NCBI GenBank assembly: GCA_947561395.2
Contig: OX387184.1
Location: forward strand, 26,712,766 to 26,776,765
Source: Buxus sempervirens
Lineage: Eukaryota > Streptophyta > Magnoliopsida > Buxales > Buxaceae
Reading direction: 5' to 3'
Length of the DNA stretch: 64,000 bases
Positions 1 to 11,460 of this stretch are shown here, one piece after another (position 1 is the stretch's first letter; each line of letters starts with the position of its first letter). The notes beneath the pieces are model-generated. The model did not search any database. It worked only from the letters and a program-made list of their open reading frames with translations, and was not told the DNA's origin. A program made the translations under genes and the position numbers.

Positions 1-9
1 ACTTCTTTT

Positions 10-1541
10 TTAACCATTTTCAAAATTTCCTCTATGTAAATTGCCTTTACACTTTCCAATATCACATTTTTTTTCAGGCAATGCTGGAATCCTGCTCATC
101 ATCTTGTAGTCTGCCTTTAATTCGCTATACCTTCTTTCCTTTAATAGCTTATCAAAATAGTTCAAAAATCGTACAACATCTTTTTGAGTATCCAAGTGAC
201 TCTTCAAAGATGAGTTCATACTTTCAGACCTCTGTGTAGTGCACATATCAGCTGAAAAGGTATTCCTTCCATATGCCAAAGACCATTTTTGTCTTTCTTC
301 AAACCTTGATTTCAACCACTCATTGGAGGATAAGTCATACTTCGTAATCATTTTATTCCACGCCTCTACAAATTCCTCCTCATCTTCATAGTCATAAACA
401 CATCTCGTGAAATCTTGAAGAAAAGATTTTTCACTATTGAAAATATCACTAAGATGCTTGGCGGCATTCTTATACATATGCCACACACATAGATGATGAT
501 ATGTATTCGGCAATACATAAGCTATTGCACTCTTCATGGCCTGGTCCTGATCAGTTAGAATTGTTTTTGGCTTCTTTCCAGACATTGCCTCCAAAAAAGT
601 CCTGAATAACCAACACCAACAAAATGTATCTATAGTTTCGTCATACAAGAATGCTGCTCCAAAAATCACAGTTTGACAATGATGATTGACTCCAAAAAAA
701 AGCCCAAATGGCCTTCCATCTTTATTTGTTTTATATGTGGTATCGAAACAAACCACATCACCAAAATACTCATAATCTGTCATAATTCCATAATCAGCCC
801 AAAAGATATTAGTTATCATATCTTCATTATCAAGTTGAATATCATAATAAAATGACGGATCTTCTAACTGTTTGCTTGAAAAATACTGCAATAAGGCACC
901 TGCAACTCCCTTCTCCATGGCCAACATGCGCTTTGTACGCAAATAATTACTACAATCTTCAGACAAGAATCCAAGATTCTCAAAACCACCAACTTCATTT
1001 ATCATCATTCGCATGGTTGCATTTGGTTGTATTCCTGATGTCTCTGCTAAATCAATTTCACATGCATGGTTGGTTGTTAACTTTCGGTGAGATCTTACCA
1101 TATGCACCATCTTAGGCAAAACCAAGTCGTGGTTATGTGTAGCCTCAAAATGTTTAACTATATATTTGCCATGATTTAATAAAATTTCATTCTTGCCATA
1201 CAACCAATTCTTGTCTCATCCCGATGTTCTTTAACCATGTTATCTCATTTATCCTTTTTACGATAGCCTTCCCTAGAGCAACAAAAAAGCCTATCAGCGA
1301 TAGTACTCGTGCGTTGGTTTCTATGAAGAAGCACATCTTTTCGGCTACCAAATCCTGTAATTCTTGAATATTCCTTATAAAAACTCCATGCATCTTCTTC
1401 TGAATCAAACACCATGCCAAGTTGTGGTATATAATCACTCTCATTCCTCACTTTCATACAACTATCCCCAACCATCCCACAAAAAGACTTGGATTCATTA
1501 TTGATCTCTTCAATGCTAGCTATATTATTACCAAACTCCAT
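10..1541 (-). pseudogene. FAR1/FRS-type MULE transposase pseudogene, copy A (3' end outside window)
   Basis: The protein runs from 1541 leftwards. Residues 1-98 resemble a FAR1 DNA-binding domain (GMVFDSEEDAWSFYKEY, then a Cys/Arg-rich stretch ending SREGYRKK). The domain is cut by an in-frame TGA at 1245-1247. The same frame then continues through the family-typical RIGCMARMKF before a frameshift near 1170. The main reading frame (10-1203) holds the MULE transposase core, with FDTTYKTN, ILTDQDQAM as the DDE-type aspartate motifs, and HHLCVWHMYKNA. It loses frame at the T8 run at 67-74 (A8 on the coding strand), where copy B shows the missing SWIM-finger exon continuing in another frame. The stop and both frameshifts recur in copy B, so decay came before the duplication. 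The family includes both mobile MULE transposases and the domesticated FHY3/FAR1 regulators; linked TIRs point to the mobile kind. Confidence 0.85.
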
Positions 1542-2311
1542 GTCTTATAATCTGTTTTGATATAAACCATGCATCAAATCTCCAAATCAAGAAGAGATTA
1601 ACAATGTAACTAAAATTCAGTAGTGTTACATGTAGAGAGACCAAAGATTTGGCAACCAATTACATGTAGAGAGAAATAGAAAACATAATGACTGTAAAGA
1701 AAGTAAATAGAAAAAATTTGATAAAACAAAATGTTTATAAACTACGTTTGTGTGTCGCTAACGAGATAAAACTTTGTGAAGGTGGGAATAGAGATTGGGG
1801 CCCCTCTTTATATAATATAGAACAGGATCATGTGGCAGAGGATTGAAATGCAATCACGTCTCTTCAAAGTCTGAAGAAACAATTCTTGTATACCGAAAAA
1901 ATTGATTTTGGTAAACTTTTGACTTGTGATAGTTCAGGAACCGTGGGGCACATGGGGTTTGTTATGAATTCCCCAATGATATTAGTTTAATGCTGTCAAT
2001 AGATGGGAAGAACCTTGCTTTGTGGTTTTAATTTTTTAAGAGTAAGTTTGGTTGTCGTGTAGTTAATAAAATTTAAGTGTTGAAACAACAAGGAATAGTT
2101 CGTCTATACAATATTATATCAAGGAATGAATCTCATATGTGTAGACAAAAGTACTTACCTCAATGCCTATGGAAAAGTTGTTGAAGATACTTTAATGTAG
2201 TCAATCATTCAATAATAGGCAAAACACAAAAGGGGGTGAACTCTCTCTTTTGAAAAAGCTGGACGTTGCAGGTAGGGATTTTTCGGTGAAAGAGAGGACA
2301 AGAGGTGGCGT
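1542..2311. other. MULE internal non-coding region upstream of the transposase
   Basis: An AT-rich region between the transposase start and the first inserted LTR, also found at 23705-24476. No coding exon is visible. A possible minus-strand TATA lies in the ccctctttatataatatag stretch near 1805, about 260 bp upstream of the ATG. The last 50 bases are already part of the G-rich TIR repeat (GTTGCAGGTAGGG followed by ACAAGAGGTGG). Confidence 0.6.
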
Positions 2312-2413
2312 TGTAGACACCCCAAATTGCACTACAAAATGAGAAAATAATGAAAACATGTAATTAGAGCTTAAAACAGGTCAAAATGCATAAAAACTGA
2401 CAAGGCATGCTTT

Positions 2414-2517
2414 GCCCGTATTTTATTCACGGGCCGGTTGCGCCCGAACTTACTCTACGGTCAGGCGCGCCCATATTGGTAATACGAGTACCATTGGACC
2501 GTAAAGCATTTACGGTC
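2414..2517 (+). promoter_or_regulatory. U3 cluster of CCGTA/TACGG motifs
   Basis: Several short inverted-type motifs (GCCCGTA, TTCACGGGC, CTACGGTC, TAATACG, ACCGTAAA, TTACGGTC) lie in about 100 bp, about 200 bp upstream of the LTR TATA box. The same kind of cluster occurs in the LTRs at 7343-7448, 27660-27766 and 54855-54962, and outside LTRs at 28217-28319, 32857-32986 and 51901-52038. Function is inferred from position only. Confidence 0.6.
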
Positions 2518-2718
2518 ACTAAAGACTCGTGCGAGTTCTGTTCTTCTCTCGATTTCTGAGCCTTATCTTTAGTCCAATATCCTTTTAAATGAGTGAGTTA
2601 TGTCTTTTATTCGCTGAAGCCACCTTGGTTGGCTATGGATGGGCATTATCTCTGTTTTTGACTCTATCCTGAGGATCAGGATATATCCTTCTGGACTAGC
2701 CTTGCCCCTGTGCTTGCC

Positions 2719-2824
2719 TATAAATAGAGGTGAGATTCTCAAGCTAAAGGCCACAAAAATTTGAAGTCCAAGGAGATCCAAGAGAAGAAGAGGAACCCTG
2801 CTGCTATGCTTGCTCAATCCAGGT
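2719..2824 (+). promoter_or_regulatory. LTR core promoter (TATA) followed by splice-donor-like site
   Basis: TATAAATA at 2719-2726 marks the U3/R promoter. About 100 bp downstream a strong donor-like CAG|GTAAGT has its GT at 2823. The same spacing is seen in related LTRs: TATA 7656 with GT 7761, and TATA 4966 with GT 5083. Confidence 0.7.
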
Positions 2825-4114
2825 AAGTCCCTTTTCCCTTTTATTTTCTGTCTTCAATTCTAGATATAATAGGATCATCTCTATTGCTGTAGAATAAGGC
2901 CATATTTTGTATCTAGTACTCCTAAACTTGTCTCCAAGTACCTCAAGAGTCTTTCTAGCCGTAAAACGTGAAGAGAGAGCTAGGGGAAAAGAGAACATGT
3001 GGATCCCTAGAATAGAACCCCATATCTGTTTTTCCCTTTTTTCTAGAATAAAGCCTGTGATTGTGTTTGTATAACCAAACCTATCTCCAAGTACCTCAAG
3101 AATCCTCTCTAGCCGTAAAACGTGAAGAGAGAGCTAGGGGAAAAGAGAACAGGTGGATCCGTAGGGTAGACCCCCATGTGCTCAAATCTGTGAGATATGG
3201 CTGCTTTGAATATCCTGATCATGTTTTAATGATATATCTGAATGAATACATGAATCCATGATGTTTATAGCATGAGATCCCCACTTTTTTATAAAATTTG
3301 GATTTTCCACATATTTGCACCTACAACACTGTTTTCGTGATTTTTGTGATTTTAGGCTAAGATCCTGGATTTATCATGATCAATATGGTAGATCTAAATC
3401 CAGAAGCCTGAAAATAAATTCTAGGGTTTCATGATGTGGTTTTTAAATCGTTTTCCATTATTGAGAGAAGACCCTACGGTCTGAGTTCTCCCCTTTTGAT
3501 GTTCTTCATCAACGTGGGTATTTTTGGTTTTGATTTTTTGATTTAATGTGAAATTTGGGCTTTATCTATATCCTGGACTATTCAAGTTCAATTTTGAAAT
3601 ATTTTATAAAAATCATATTTTTCTAGATTTCTAGAATTTGACTTGAAGCCAGATTTTTGGATTTTTCACTTTAAATTGATTTTATTGGATTTTATCTCAA
3701 TTTTATTTTAATCATGAAACCCTAGGCATGGTATGATCATATTTGAAAGTTCTAGATCAATCAGACTATTCATATGAAAAAGCCATATATTTTTGTCTTT
3801 TTTGTGATTTTTCCTGATTTTTATAGCAAGCCTTTTTTCTTTGAAAAACATGAACAATACCTGGCAACCACCTTGTGTGGATGAATAGGGATGCCTAACA
3901 CCTTCCCCTGTTCATAACCTAATCCCCTTACCCATCTCTGGTTGTTTTTTTTTAGAGGGTTATTTTTACCCTAAAATTGCCTTTTGTGCTTATTTGATAT
4001 TTTGGTGTCCATTCACACCTAAATTGAATGGTGGCGACTCTTTGTTTTATTTAATCCCATGTGATGATTGTGGAAGTCATTGGATTTTGATTTTTTCCCA
4101 TGTCTCACAGGGGT

Positions 4115-4555
4115 AGGGTTGTTTTTTGGGTTTTGAGGAGGCCGAGTAAGGAGACGGACTCGAGTCAAAAGTTGCAGGTAGGGTTCTCTTTGTGAAGGAG
4201 AGGACAAGAGGTGGGGTAGGGGTTTCTTTTTGGGTTTTGACTCTTGAGGAGACCGAGTAAAAAGATTTGAGGTAGGGGTTGCTTGCAGGCAGGGTTCTCT
4301 TTGTGAAGGAGAGGACAAGAGGTGGGGTAGGGGTTGCTTTTTGGGTTTTGACTCTTGAGGAGGTCGAGTAAAAAGATTTGGGGTAGGGGTTGCTTTTTGG
4401 GTTTTTGGGGTAGGGGTTGCTTGTTGGGTTTTTGGGAGGCCGAGTTAAAAAAGGTTGGGTAGGGGTTGTTTTTTGGGTTTTGAGGAGGCCGACTAAAAAC
4501 GACGAACTCGAGTCAAAATATTGGTTTGAAATTGTCGGAAACGGCCAAACGATGT
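4115..4555 (+). repeat. G-rich right TIR arm of the MULE with internal minisatellite
   Basis: Imperfect repeats of GGGGTAGGGGTTGC, TTTTTGGGTTTTGACTC and GAGGAGGCCGAGTAAAAAG. The right TIR arm continues at 6898-6996 beyond the inserted LTR. The reverse complement at 18823-19185 is the left TIR and preserves the joined, uninterrupted sequence. Runs of G3-G4 could form quadruplexes. Confidence 0.8.
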
Positions 4556-4656
4556 TGTAGACACCCCAAATTGCACTGTTAAAATGATCAATAATCATCA
4601 AAAATCCTTATCTCCTTGAAGGCCAGCACATAATTTGAGAAAATGAGTTTTTTCCT

Positions 4657-4805
4657 TGTATCCGGCAACTCAGGCCGGATACAAGTGTCCTTCTTTGTAT
4701 CCGATGGAACTTGCCGGATACAAGCAGACCTCAGTGTATCCGGCATCATAGGCCGGATACATTAAGGCACTTGTGTATCCGGCCTGATATGCCGGAGACA
4801 TAAGT
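4657..4805 (+). repeat. Array of four GTATCCGGC...GCCGGATAC dyads in U3
   Basis: Four successive imperfect palindromes, each with GTATCCG(G/A) on the left arm and CCGGATAC or a variant on the right around a 6-9 nt spacer, separated by about 15-20 bp. They lie about 160-310 bp upstream of the TATA box. A closely related array is found at 41994-42137 in a different LTR family and at 55815-55965 in the duplicate copy. Confidence 0.85.
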
Positions 4806-4879
4806 TTTCTCAAAATTAGGGTTTTCCGAGAGATTTCATCTTTTACCATCATGTCCTTCATTAAATGAAGGGAAATCTC

Positions 4880-4973
4880 GGAAATAGCCTTAGGGTTAAG
4901 GTTGGTGGGCTATAGACATTGTGTTGTGTCTACCATTCTCACCAACCCTAACCTTAGCCTTTGCCTATAAATA
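4880..4973 (+). promoter_or_regulatory. Hairpin-forming inverted repeat directly upstream of TATA
   Basis: A left arm containing GGTTAAGGTTGGTG and a right arm CACCAACCCTAACCTT flank an inner TAGACA...TGTCTA pair. TATAAATA follows at 4966. The structure is conserved in the duplicate near 56040-56135. Confidence 0.6.
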
Positions 4974-7147
4974 GGAGGCTCCTCCTTAAGCAAATGGCCA
5001 TTAACTCTCTTGCCAACAATTCTTGCCAAGAAGAGCTCCAAGAGAAGAGGGAAACCGCTGCGGAAGTGCTTCCAGAACCCAGGTAAGCCTCCAACCTATC
5101 TTTTATTTTCTATTTTACATTTCTAGATCTAGATCTCTTCTTCTACCTTTTTGTAGAATAAAGCCTTTTTGTGTGTATAAAAATCCTTCCCCGGCTCAAA
5201 GTATCTCAAGACTCCCCCTAGCCGTAAAACGTGAAGGCGGGATATAGGAGAAACGAGACTGGGGATTGACCCTAGTACTAGAACCTATTTAGAATAAAGC
5301 CTTTTGAATCTTTGAAGCCCGTTTCATATTCAAAGTACCCCAAGATTATCTTGAAGAACCGTGTTTAACGGGGAGAGAGAACTAAGGGAAACGATAATGG
5401 AACGGAACCCTAGGTTGCTTTTAGAACCCTATTTTAAATGAATGAGAATGCATGCTATGTTGTTATATTGTTCTTGAATGATTTTCACTTACACATACAT
5501 TGCACCCGTTTTGGCGAGATAGGCTCATATTTTGGGTTTATTACATTTATTGTGATAAATCTGAAATAAATGGCCTCAATCAATTCTGGAATGTTTTTAA
5601 AAGGTTTTTAAAAGATTTGGATTCCTCTTGCACGAATCACACACACTTTATCACAGTTTTGAGTTGGTTTTGTTCAAAATAGGCTTAACTTGACAGCAAC
5701 TGTACCCCTACTTTAGATACTCATAACTTCATCGTCCGGATGAATTTTGGAGTGATTCTAGAACTATGGGAAAGGTGATGCTGTCTAGTTTATGCCTACC
5801 AAATTTCATTAATTTCTATCAAGCGGATTTGTGACACCTCTCTATCGAAGTTGATTGGACAGTTCAGGTTTAAATACGGAACTTGTCACTTCGACGGAGC
5901 GTCATGTGTTCGTTTTAAATCCGATCCGAGTGATTTTTGTTTCTGGGCACTCCTTTATGAGTCTATTTTCAAATCCAGTTGGTTTCATAATTTTTTGACT
6001 CCATTTGTATTATTGGTAACAGATTTACTCAAAACTGCTCATCAGTACTTTTCTTGGTAAATCTGTGATCTTCGGGGCCTGTTCGGGAGACCACCCAAGG
6101 CACATCCGAATGAATTTTTGTATGAGGCTAGTTTCGTTTGAAATATGGCCATACAGATTTCAATGACACCAAATTTCGTGGATTTTTATGGAGTGGATGT
6201 TTCTAGGTGATTTTCCAAACTTGCATGCTTATCACTTTTGATTTTCCCCAGCAGCAACTTTAAAGGAGCATAACTCCTAGGATTTGAACCGGATTTACTT
6301 GAAATTTTGCATGAGTCTCTTATTTACCATGATCTTTCAAATGGATTTGGTTTGATTCAATTTAAAATTGATTTTGAATGATTTCAAGACAAATGGCATT
6401 ACTTTTCACCGAATTTTCTGGATTTAACTCAACTTGGTTTTGTGCAACTTTTGCTTTGGATTTCCATTTTTGTTAATATTCCAGAAATGATATTGACATA
6501 AAAGAGGATCTGAAATTCATTTGGATCTTCATGTGGAGATATCATATATTTGGCCTTTTTCAAGGTTTTTGATAATTTTTAGCAAGCTTTCTTATTTCTT
6601 TTTTTGCATGAACAAACACTTGGCAACCACCTTGTGTGGATGAATGGGGGTGCCTAACACCTTCCCTCATTCATAATCTAATCCCCTTACCCATCTCTGG
6701 ATTTGATTTTCAAGTAGGGTTATTTTTACCCTAGAATTTGTCTTTTAGCTATTTTTGCTTATTGATTGAATCTTTTTGGTGTCCATTCACACCCAAAATC
6801 TGAATGGTGGCGTCTCTCCCAACTTTTTACGTCAAGCCCTGTGTGCTGACGGAGGGATGATCATCTCCGGTGATTTTTTCCCGTGTCTCACAGATGTAAG
6901 TTTCAAAAAGTGACTGTGTGGACATGTGGTGTCAAAATATTGGTGGTGTAATTTTGGAGGAGAGGGGGCGTAGGAGAAGATGTGAGGCCAAGAGTTTTGG
7001 ACTGCATTTTAAAGGAGGAGTTGAATTGGACCCAACACAAGTATTCTTCTTTTACGGTAAAACTGATGGGATGTAACTTCATGATCACTCTATTCATGAC
7101 TCATCATATGACATGCAATGGAGATTAAATAGAAAATAATCTATAAT

Positions 7148-9570
7148 TAGGGTTTCTTATCGGACTGGGTTGACACAGCCCAACCCGATCCGCTAGTGGG
7201 CACGGCACGGCACGGCATGGCACGGAACGGCCCGTGGCCCTGTAGAAACCCCAAATTGCACTAAAAATGAGCAAATAATTGAAAATATTAATTGGGATTT
7301 GAAACAGGTCAAAAAAATGTAAAATCTGGCCAAACTGGTCATGACCGTATTTTGTTTACGGACTGGTCATACCTGCAGTTGATATACGGTCACGTTGTAC
7401 CCGTATTAATAATACGGCCAGGGCGCGACCGTAATATATATACGGGCACGGGGGTCTTTGTGCGAATTTTACCTTTCTGATTTTTGAGCCTTATCTGCAC
7501 CCAAATATCTCTCTTGGATAAGCGAATTCTCTTATTTATCTATTCGAATTATCTCATATATCTTTGTGGATAAAGGATGGGCATTATCTTGTGTTTAACT
7601 CAAACTGAAACTCTATCTTGCCAAACCTTGGACCAACCATACCCCTGGGTTTGCCTATAAATAGAGGGCCTTTCCTCAAGCAAAAGGCCACGAAAATTTG
7701 AAGAATCAAGAGCTCCAAGAGAAGAAGAGGAACCCCTGCTGCTTTGCTTGCTGAATCCAGGTAAGTCCCTTTTCCCTTTTATTTTCTGTCTTCAATTCTA
7801 GATGTAATAGGATCATCTCTATTGCTGTAGAATAAGGCCACATCTTTTGTATCTAGTATTCCTAAACTTGTCTCTAAGTATCTCAAGAGTCTCTCTAGCC
7901 GTAAAACGTGAAGAGAGAGCTAGAGGAAAAGAGAACAGGTGGATCCCTAGAATAGGACCCCATATTTGTTTTTCTTTTTTTTCTAGAATAAAGCCTGTGA
8001 TTGTGTTTGTATAACCAAACCTATCTCCAAGTACCTCAAGAATCCTCTCTAGCCGTAAAACGTGAAGAGAGAGCTAGGGGAAAAGAGAACAGGTGGATCC
8101 GTAGGGTAGACCCCCATATGCTCTAATCTGTGAGATGTGGCTGTTTTAAATATCTTGATCATGTTTTAATTATTTTTATGATGAATCTGAATGAATACAT
8201 GAATCCATGATGTCTATAGCATGAGATCCCCACTTTTTTATAAAATTTGGATTTTCTACATATTTACACCTACAGCACTGTTTTCGTGATTTTTGTGATT
8301 TTAGGCTAAGATCTTGAATTTATCATGATCAATATGGTAGATCTTGATCCAAGAGCCTGAAAATAAATTCTAGGGTTTCATGAAGTTGTTTTTAAATCGT
8401 TTTTCCTTATTGAGAGAAGACCCTACGGTCTAAGTTCTCCCCTTTTGACGTTCTTCATGAACGTGGTTATTTTTGGTTTTTATTTCTGGATTTAATGTGA
8501 AATTTGGGCTCTACCTATATCCTGGACTATTCAGGTTCAATTTTGAAATATTTTATAAAAATCATATTTTTCTAGATTTCTAGAATTTGACTTGAAGCTA
8601 GACTTTTGGATTTTTCACTTTAAATTGATTTTATTTGATTTTATCTCAATTTTATTTTGATCATGAAACCCTAGGAATGGTATGATCATATCTGAAAGTT
8701 CTGGATCAATCAGACTATTCATATGAAAAAACCATACAATTTTTGTCCTTTTGTGATTTTTCATGAATTTTATAGCAAGCTTTTTTTCTTTGAAAAACAT
8801 GAATACCTGGCAACCACCTTGTGTGGATGAATAGGGGTGCCTAACACCTTCCCCTGTTCATAACTTAATCCCCTTACCCATCTTTGGTTGTTTTTTTTAG
8901 GAGGGTTATTTTTACCCTAAAATTGCCTTTTGTGCTTATTTAATATTTTGGTGTCCATTCACACTTAAATTGAATGGTGGCGACTCTTTGTTTGATTTAA
9001 TCCCGTGTGATGATTGAGGAAGTCAAAAAGGATTTTTGATTTTTTCCCATGTCTCACAGGCCCCTAGTAGGCCATGCCGTGCCTGGGGTATTGGGTATTT
9101 GGCACATCAAGGCACGATGGCCCTGTAGGTCGTGGCCCACGAAGCACGCGGGTGGCACGGCACGCTTTAAGCATGCCATACAGTGTCAGTCCGCGTGTTA
9201 GCTCATGGGCTTGCATTAAAAAAGAATGAGGTTTTTGTCTTTTTTGAGGTTTTTTAACTTTTTTTTTTTTACAATTTTGGGGAAAATTTTATCCCAATAT
9301 ATGTAAAAAATGTGTGTGAATAATAAATATATATATTTTTAGAATTTATTTGTGTTATTTTTTTTTATTTTTTCCTTTTTTTCTATTATTTTGAATTTTT
9401 TAAAGCATTTATTATGCGGCCTGTGGGTGGCCCGCTGGCACGGCACGACCCAGCCCTAACTGTGCCACGGGCTAGGTTGTGCTTAGGTTTTTGGTGATCA
9501 GCCAGGCACGGGCTAATCGTGCTTGTGCTTAGTCTGTGCCAGTGCCAGGCCAGCCCGTTAAGCAATCCTA
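7148..9570 (+). mobile_element. Non-autonomous hAT element, copy A (interrupted by a solo LTR)
   Basis: Terminal inverted repeats begin TAGGGTTTCTTATCGG on the left and, read inward from the right, TAGGATTGCTTAACGGG. The 8-bp TSD is TCTATAAT at 7140-7147 and TGTATAAT at 9571-9578; the duplicate at 58610-59230 has the perfect 8-bp pair. The interior is rich in CACGG/GGCAC subterminal repeats, typical of hAT elements. Without the nested LTR it is about 600 bp and has no transposase. Confidence 0.88.
7241..9058 (+). mobile_element. Solo LTR, family 1, inserted after the duplication (1818 bp)
   Basis: TGTAGAAACCCC...GTCTCACA with perfect TSD GGCCC at 7236-7240 and 9059-9063. The duplicate segment has a single GGCCC at 58719-58723 and no LTR, which is a clean empty site. 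TATAAATA is at 7656-7663, the donor-like GT at 7761, GCCGTAAAACGTGAAG at 7898 and 8052, and GTGGCGACTC near 8978-8985. The insertion and the LTR-LTR recombination both occurred after the duplication. Confidence 0.96.
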
Positions 9571-9578
9571 TGTATAAT

Positions 9579-9832
9579 TACCTATGATTTTGCTCTATTG
9601 TGGCCGTGAGAAGCTCCGTGATGTGACAGAATTGAACCACCCATTCCTCTCTCACTAGCATGTCCAAGAGACTCTCGGTATTTACCTGCAATGATTTATC
9701 GAGCGCCCCACAATCTCTTGATCCCATTTCGTTATCAACTTTCCTTGTCTCCTAAACCCTCCCTCCAAAACACCCTCCTAAAATCCTCCCGTATTGAATG
9801 ACCAAAGAGCCCACTAAGTCAAGGAATTCTCT
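9579..9832. other. Non-coding spacer
   Basis: Unique-looking AT/CT-rich sequence, duplicated at 59239-59492. No gene, RNA or repeat structure is recognised. Confidence 0.5.
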
Positions 9833-9840
9833 CCTCCAAT

Positions 9841-10160
9841 TAGGGATAACAATGGGTGGGTAATAGGGCGGGGCGAGTCTGCCCCAGTTGGTTTATAAAA
9901 TGAAAAAAAAAATTTGCATTTTAAAAATAGCATATATACATTAATAACATACCCATTAATAAAATATGTATTTTTATATATAATATGGATGAAAATAATA
10001 TTTAAAACATATTAAAAATAATATTTTAATATATGAATGTCGGTTCAGAGTAGGGTTAGTTAAACCTAAATCCGCTCCCAACCCGGTTACAGGCATACCA
10101 AAACTTAACCATTAGGGGCAAGGCAGGTTACACATTTAACCCACTCCATTGCCATCCCTA
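9841..10160 (+). mobile_element. hAT MITE, 320 bp, copy A
   Basis: The TIRs are TAGGGATAACAATGGGT and, from the right end inward, TAGGGATGGCAATGGAGT. The perfect 8-bp TSD is CCTCCAAT (9833-9840, 10161-10168). The interior is AT-rich without coding capacity. The duplicate is at 59501-59819 with the same TSD. Confidence 0.93.
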
Positions 10161-10168
10161 CCTCCAAT

Positions 10169-10735
10169 TATTCTCCAAATCTCCATTTTTTTTGGGAACT
10201 CTCCTCTTTTAGAGATGACAATCCTCCCAATCAAATTCTCTCTTTCTTTAAGAGAGAGAGAGAGAGATATATATATATTATTCATTTTTTTGTTCTATAG
10301 TCTATCTTCATTTTTTTTTAAATTTTGTATTTTATTATTTTAATTTGGGTTAACTTGGAGTATGTCGCCATGTCATCCATGACATATGGCACCTTGTGAT
10401 GCCACATGACATTTCATGCATGTGACTTGTGTCACCAATGAACGCCAGCACATGGCACTGAAACCACATGCCACATGTCACATTAAATTGTGGCATGTGG
10501 CACGCTATTTGTGCCACTTGGGCACTCTCAATAGCTGACATGAGTCTATTTTCCAAAGCCTTGAATTTATGATAATTGTAGAAAAGGCCTTATATTTTAA
10601 TTTGTTGTTTGAGTGCGATTTCTTACAAACTTTCAAATTTTGGAATCCGATCTAAACCTAAGGGGGCGTTTGGTGGGCATTATAGAATCTGAATTCGATT
10701 CCATAATCCAAAAGGTGTGTTTGGTTGGGCTGTCC
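10169..10735. other. Non-coding region with GA microsatellite, CATG-rich block and Harbinger-like end
   Basis: Contains an AG/AT microsatellite (10250-10280) and a block at 10365-10520 rich in CACATG, GGCAC and CATGTC repeats that could fold. At 10670-10700 the sequence GGGGGCGTTTGGT follows TAA, which resembles one end of a PIF/Harbinger-type element; no matching second end was found. Duplicated near 59828-60390. Confidence 0.4.
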
Positions 10736-11460
10736 ATAATCCCAAAAGTCTTCCAGAGTTTAAGTCTAACGGACAGGCTTCTAGATAAGATTATTAGCCT
10801 ACCCTTAGAACAATTCTATCCCTCTAGTTGCCTGTAAATAAAGGCCTATACCTCATTACAAAGGGCTGGAAATTTTGAAGAGGAGAAACTCTGGAGGATT
10901 GAAGGCTCACTTGTGCTCTTGTGCATGCTTGCATTTGCATGAAGAAGGATGTCATCTACAAGCGTACCTCCCTTTATAGTTCTGTAATATTCTTTGATTA
11001 TTTTCAATTTCTTCCTTTAGCTCTATTTTCTTAAGCCAAAATTTTTTCGTGTTTTGTAAACCTACTACCTTAATCTAAGTACCTTAAGTATTTTCTCTAG
11101 CTATAAAACATGAAGATGGGAGTTAGGAGAAAGGATCAAAGGATGGCATTTAGATATAAATCCTATTTAGTTGTAAATTATACTATTTTGCAATTGTGTA
11201 CTTGCATGTTGTTTTCTTCAAATTGGGAAGGCAATGGGTGCTTTGGGCCAATTCAATAACTTCATACCCACAAATTATAACTTATATCTTTGATTTTTAA
11301 TTTTAGGCTAATTTTAGAACTAGTTAGTTTGGCTAAATCTAAGAATTTGAGCAGTTTTTCATAATCAGTTCGATCAATTATTGGTGCCTTATTTCTAGGT
11401 TCCTCGGCCAATTTTTAGGGTGGATTAATTTCTTGACATATTCAGCCAAGTTTCGAAACT
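10736..11460 (+). mobile_element. Degraded Tat/Ogre-type LTR, copy A
   Basis: Shares layout and phrases with families 1 and 2. A TATA-like CCTGTAAATAAAGG is near 10828, then a leader with AAGAGGAGAAACTCTGG. Near 11083 is CTTAAGTATTTTCTCTAGC followed by TATAAAACATGAAGATGGGA, which matches the GCCGTAAAACGTGAAG block of the younger LTRs. The termini are not recognisable. Also present at about 60390-61080. Confidence 0.6.

Larger units (their letters stand above)
2312..4109 (+). mobile_element. Solo LTR, family 1 (Tat/Ogre type), 1.8 kb
   Basis: Begins TGTAGACACCCC and ends CATGTCTCACA, with TSD GGCGT (2307-2311) / GGGGT (4110-4114). The one mismatch is private to this copy, because the duplicate at 24472-24476 reads GGGGT. 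It is clearly related to the LTRs of the full-length element at 26065-55067. It carries a U3 cluster of CCGTA/TACGG motifs, a TATA box, a splice-donor-like site, two copies of GCCGTAAAACGTGAAG and GTGGCGACTC 69 bp before its end. There is no internal region, so it is a solo LTR left by LTR-LTR recombination. Confidence 0.93.
4556..6892 (+). mobile_element. Solo LTR, family 2 (Tat/Ogre-related), 2.3 kb
   Basis: Begins TGTAGACACCCC, ends CCGTGTCTCACA, with perfect TSD GATGT (4551-4555 and 6893-6897). The empty site is preserved in inverted orientation in the left MULE TIR near 18920-18935, where the flanks join across a single GATGT. It shares termini and layout with family 1 but has a different U3. 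TATAAATA is at 4966-4973 and a donor-like GT at 5083. The GTGGCGACTC motif is mutated here (about 6808-6816). No internal region is present. Confidence 0.93.
1..6996 (-). mobile_element. Mutator-like element (MULE), copy A, right part
   Basis: This is the right part of a FAR1-type MULE. It contains the transposase pseudogene on the minus strand, its upstream region and the right TIR arm (4115-4555 plus 6898-6996). The arm is recognised because its reverse complement forms the left end of copy B at 18823-19185. Two solo LTRs (2312-4109 and 4556-6892) interrupt it. The last base shared with the left TIR is about 6996, where GATGTGAGGCC ends. No 9-bp target duplication was found outside the TIRs, so the exact ends are approximate. 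Confidence 0.75.

Noticed and set aside
4019-4601. A Pro/Thr/Lys-rich 174-codon frame with repeated PKNPKSNPYPKS-like phrases
   Set aside because: The frame follows the G-rich TIR minisatellite and crosses an LTR junction; the repeat structure explains the openness.
10669-10735. A complete PIF/Harbinger MITE
   Set aside because: Only one GGGGGCGTTTGGT-like end is present; no inverted partner with a TAA/TTA duplication was found.
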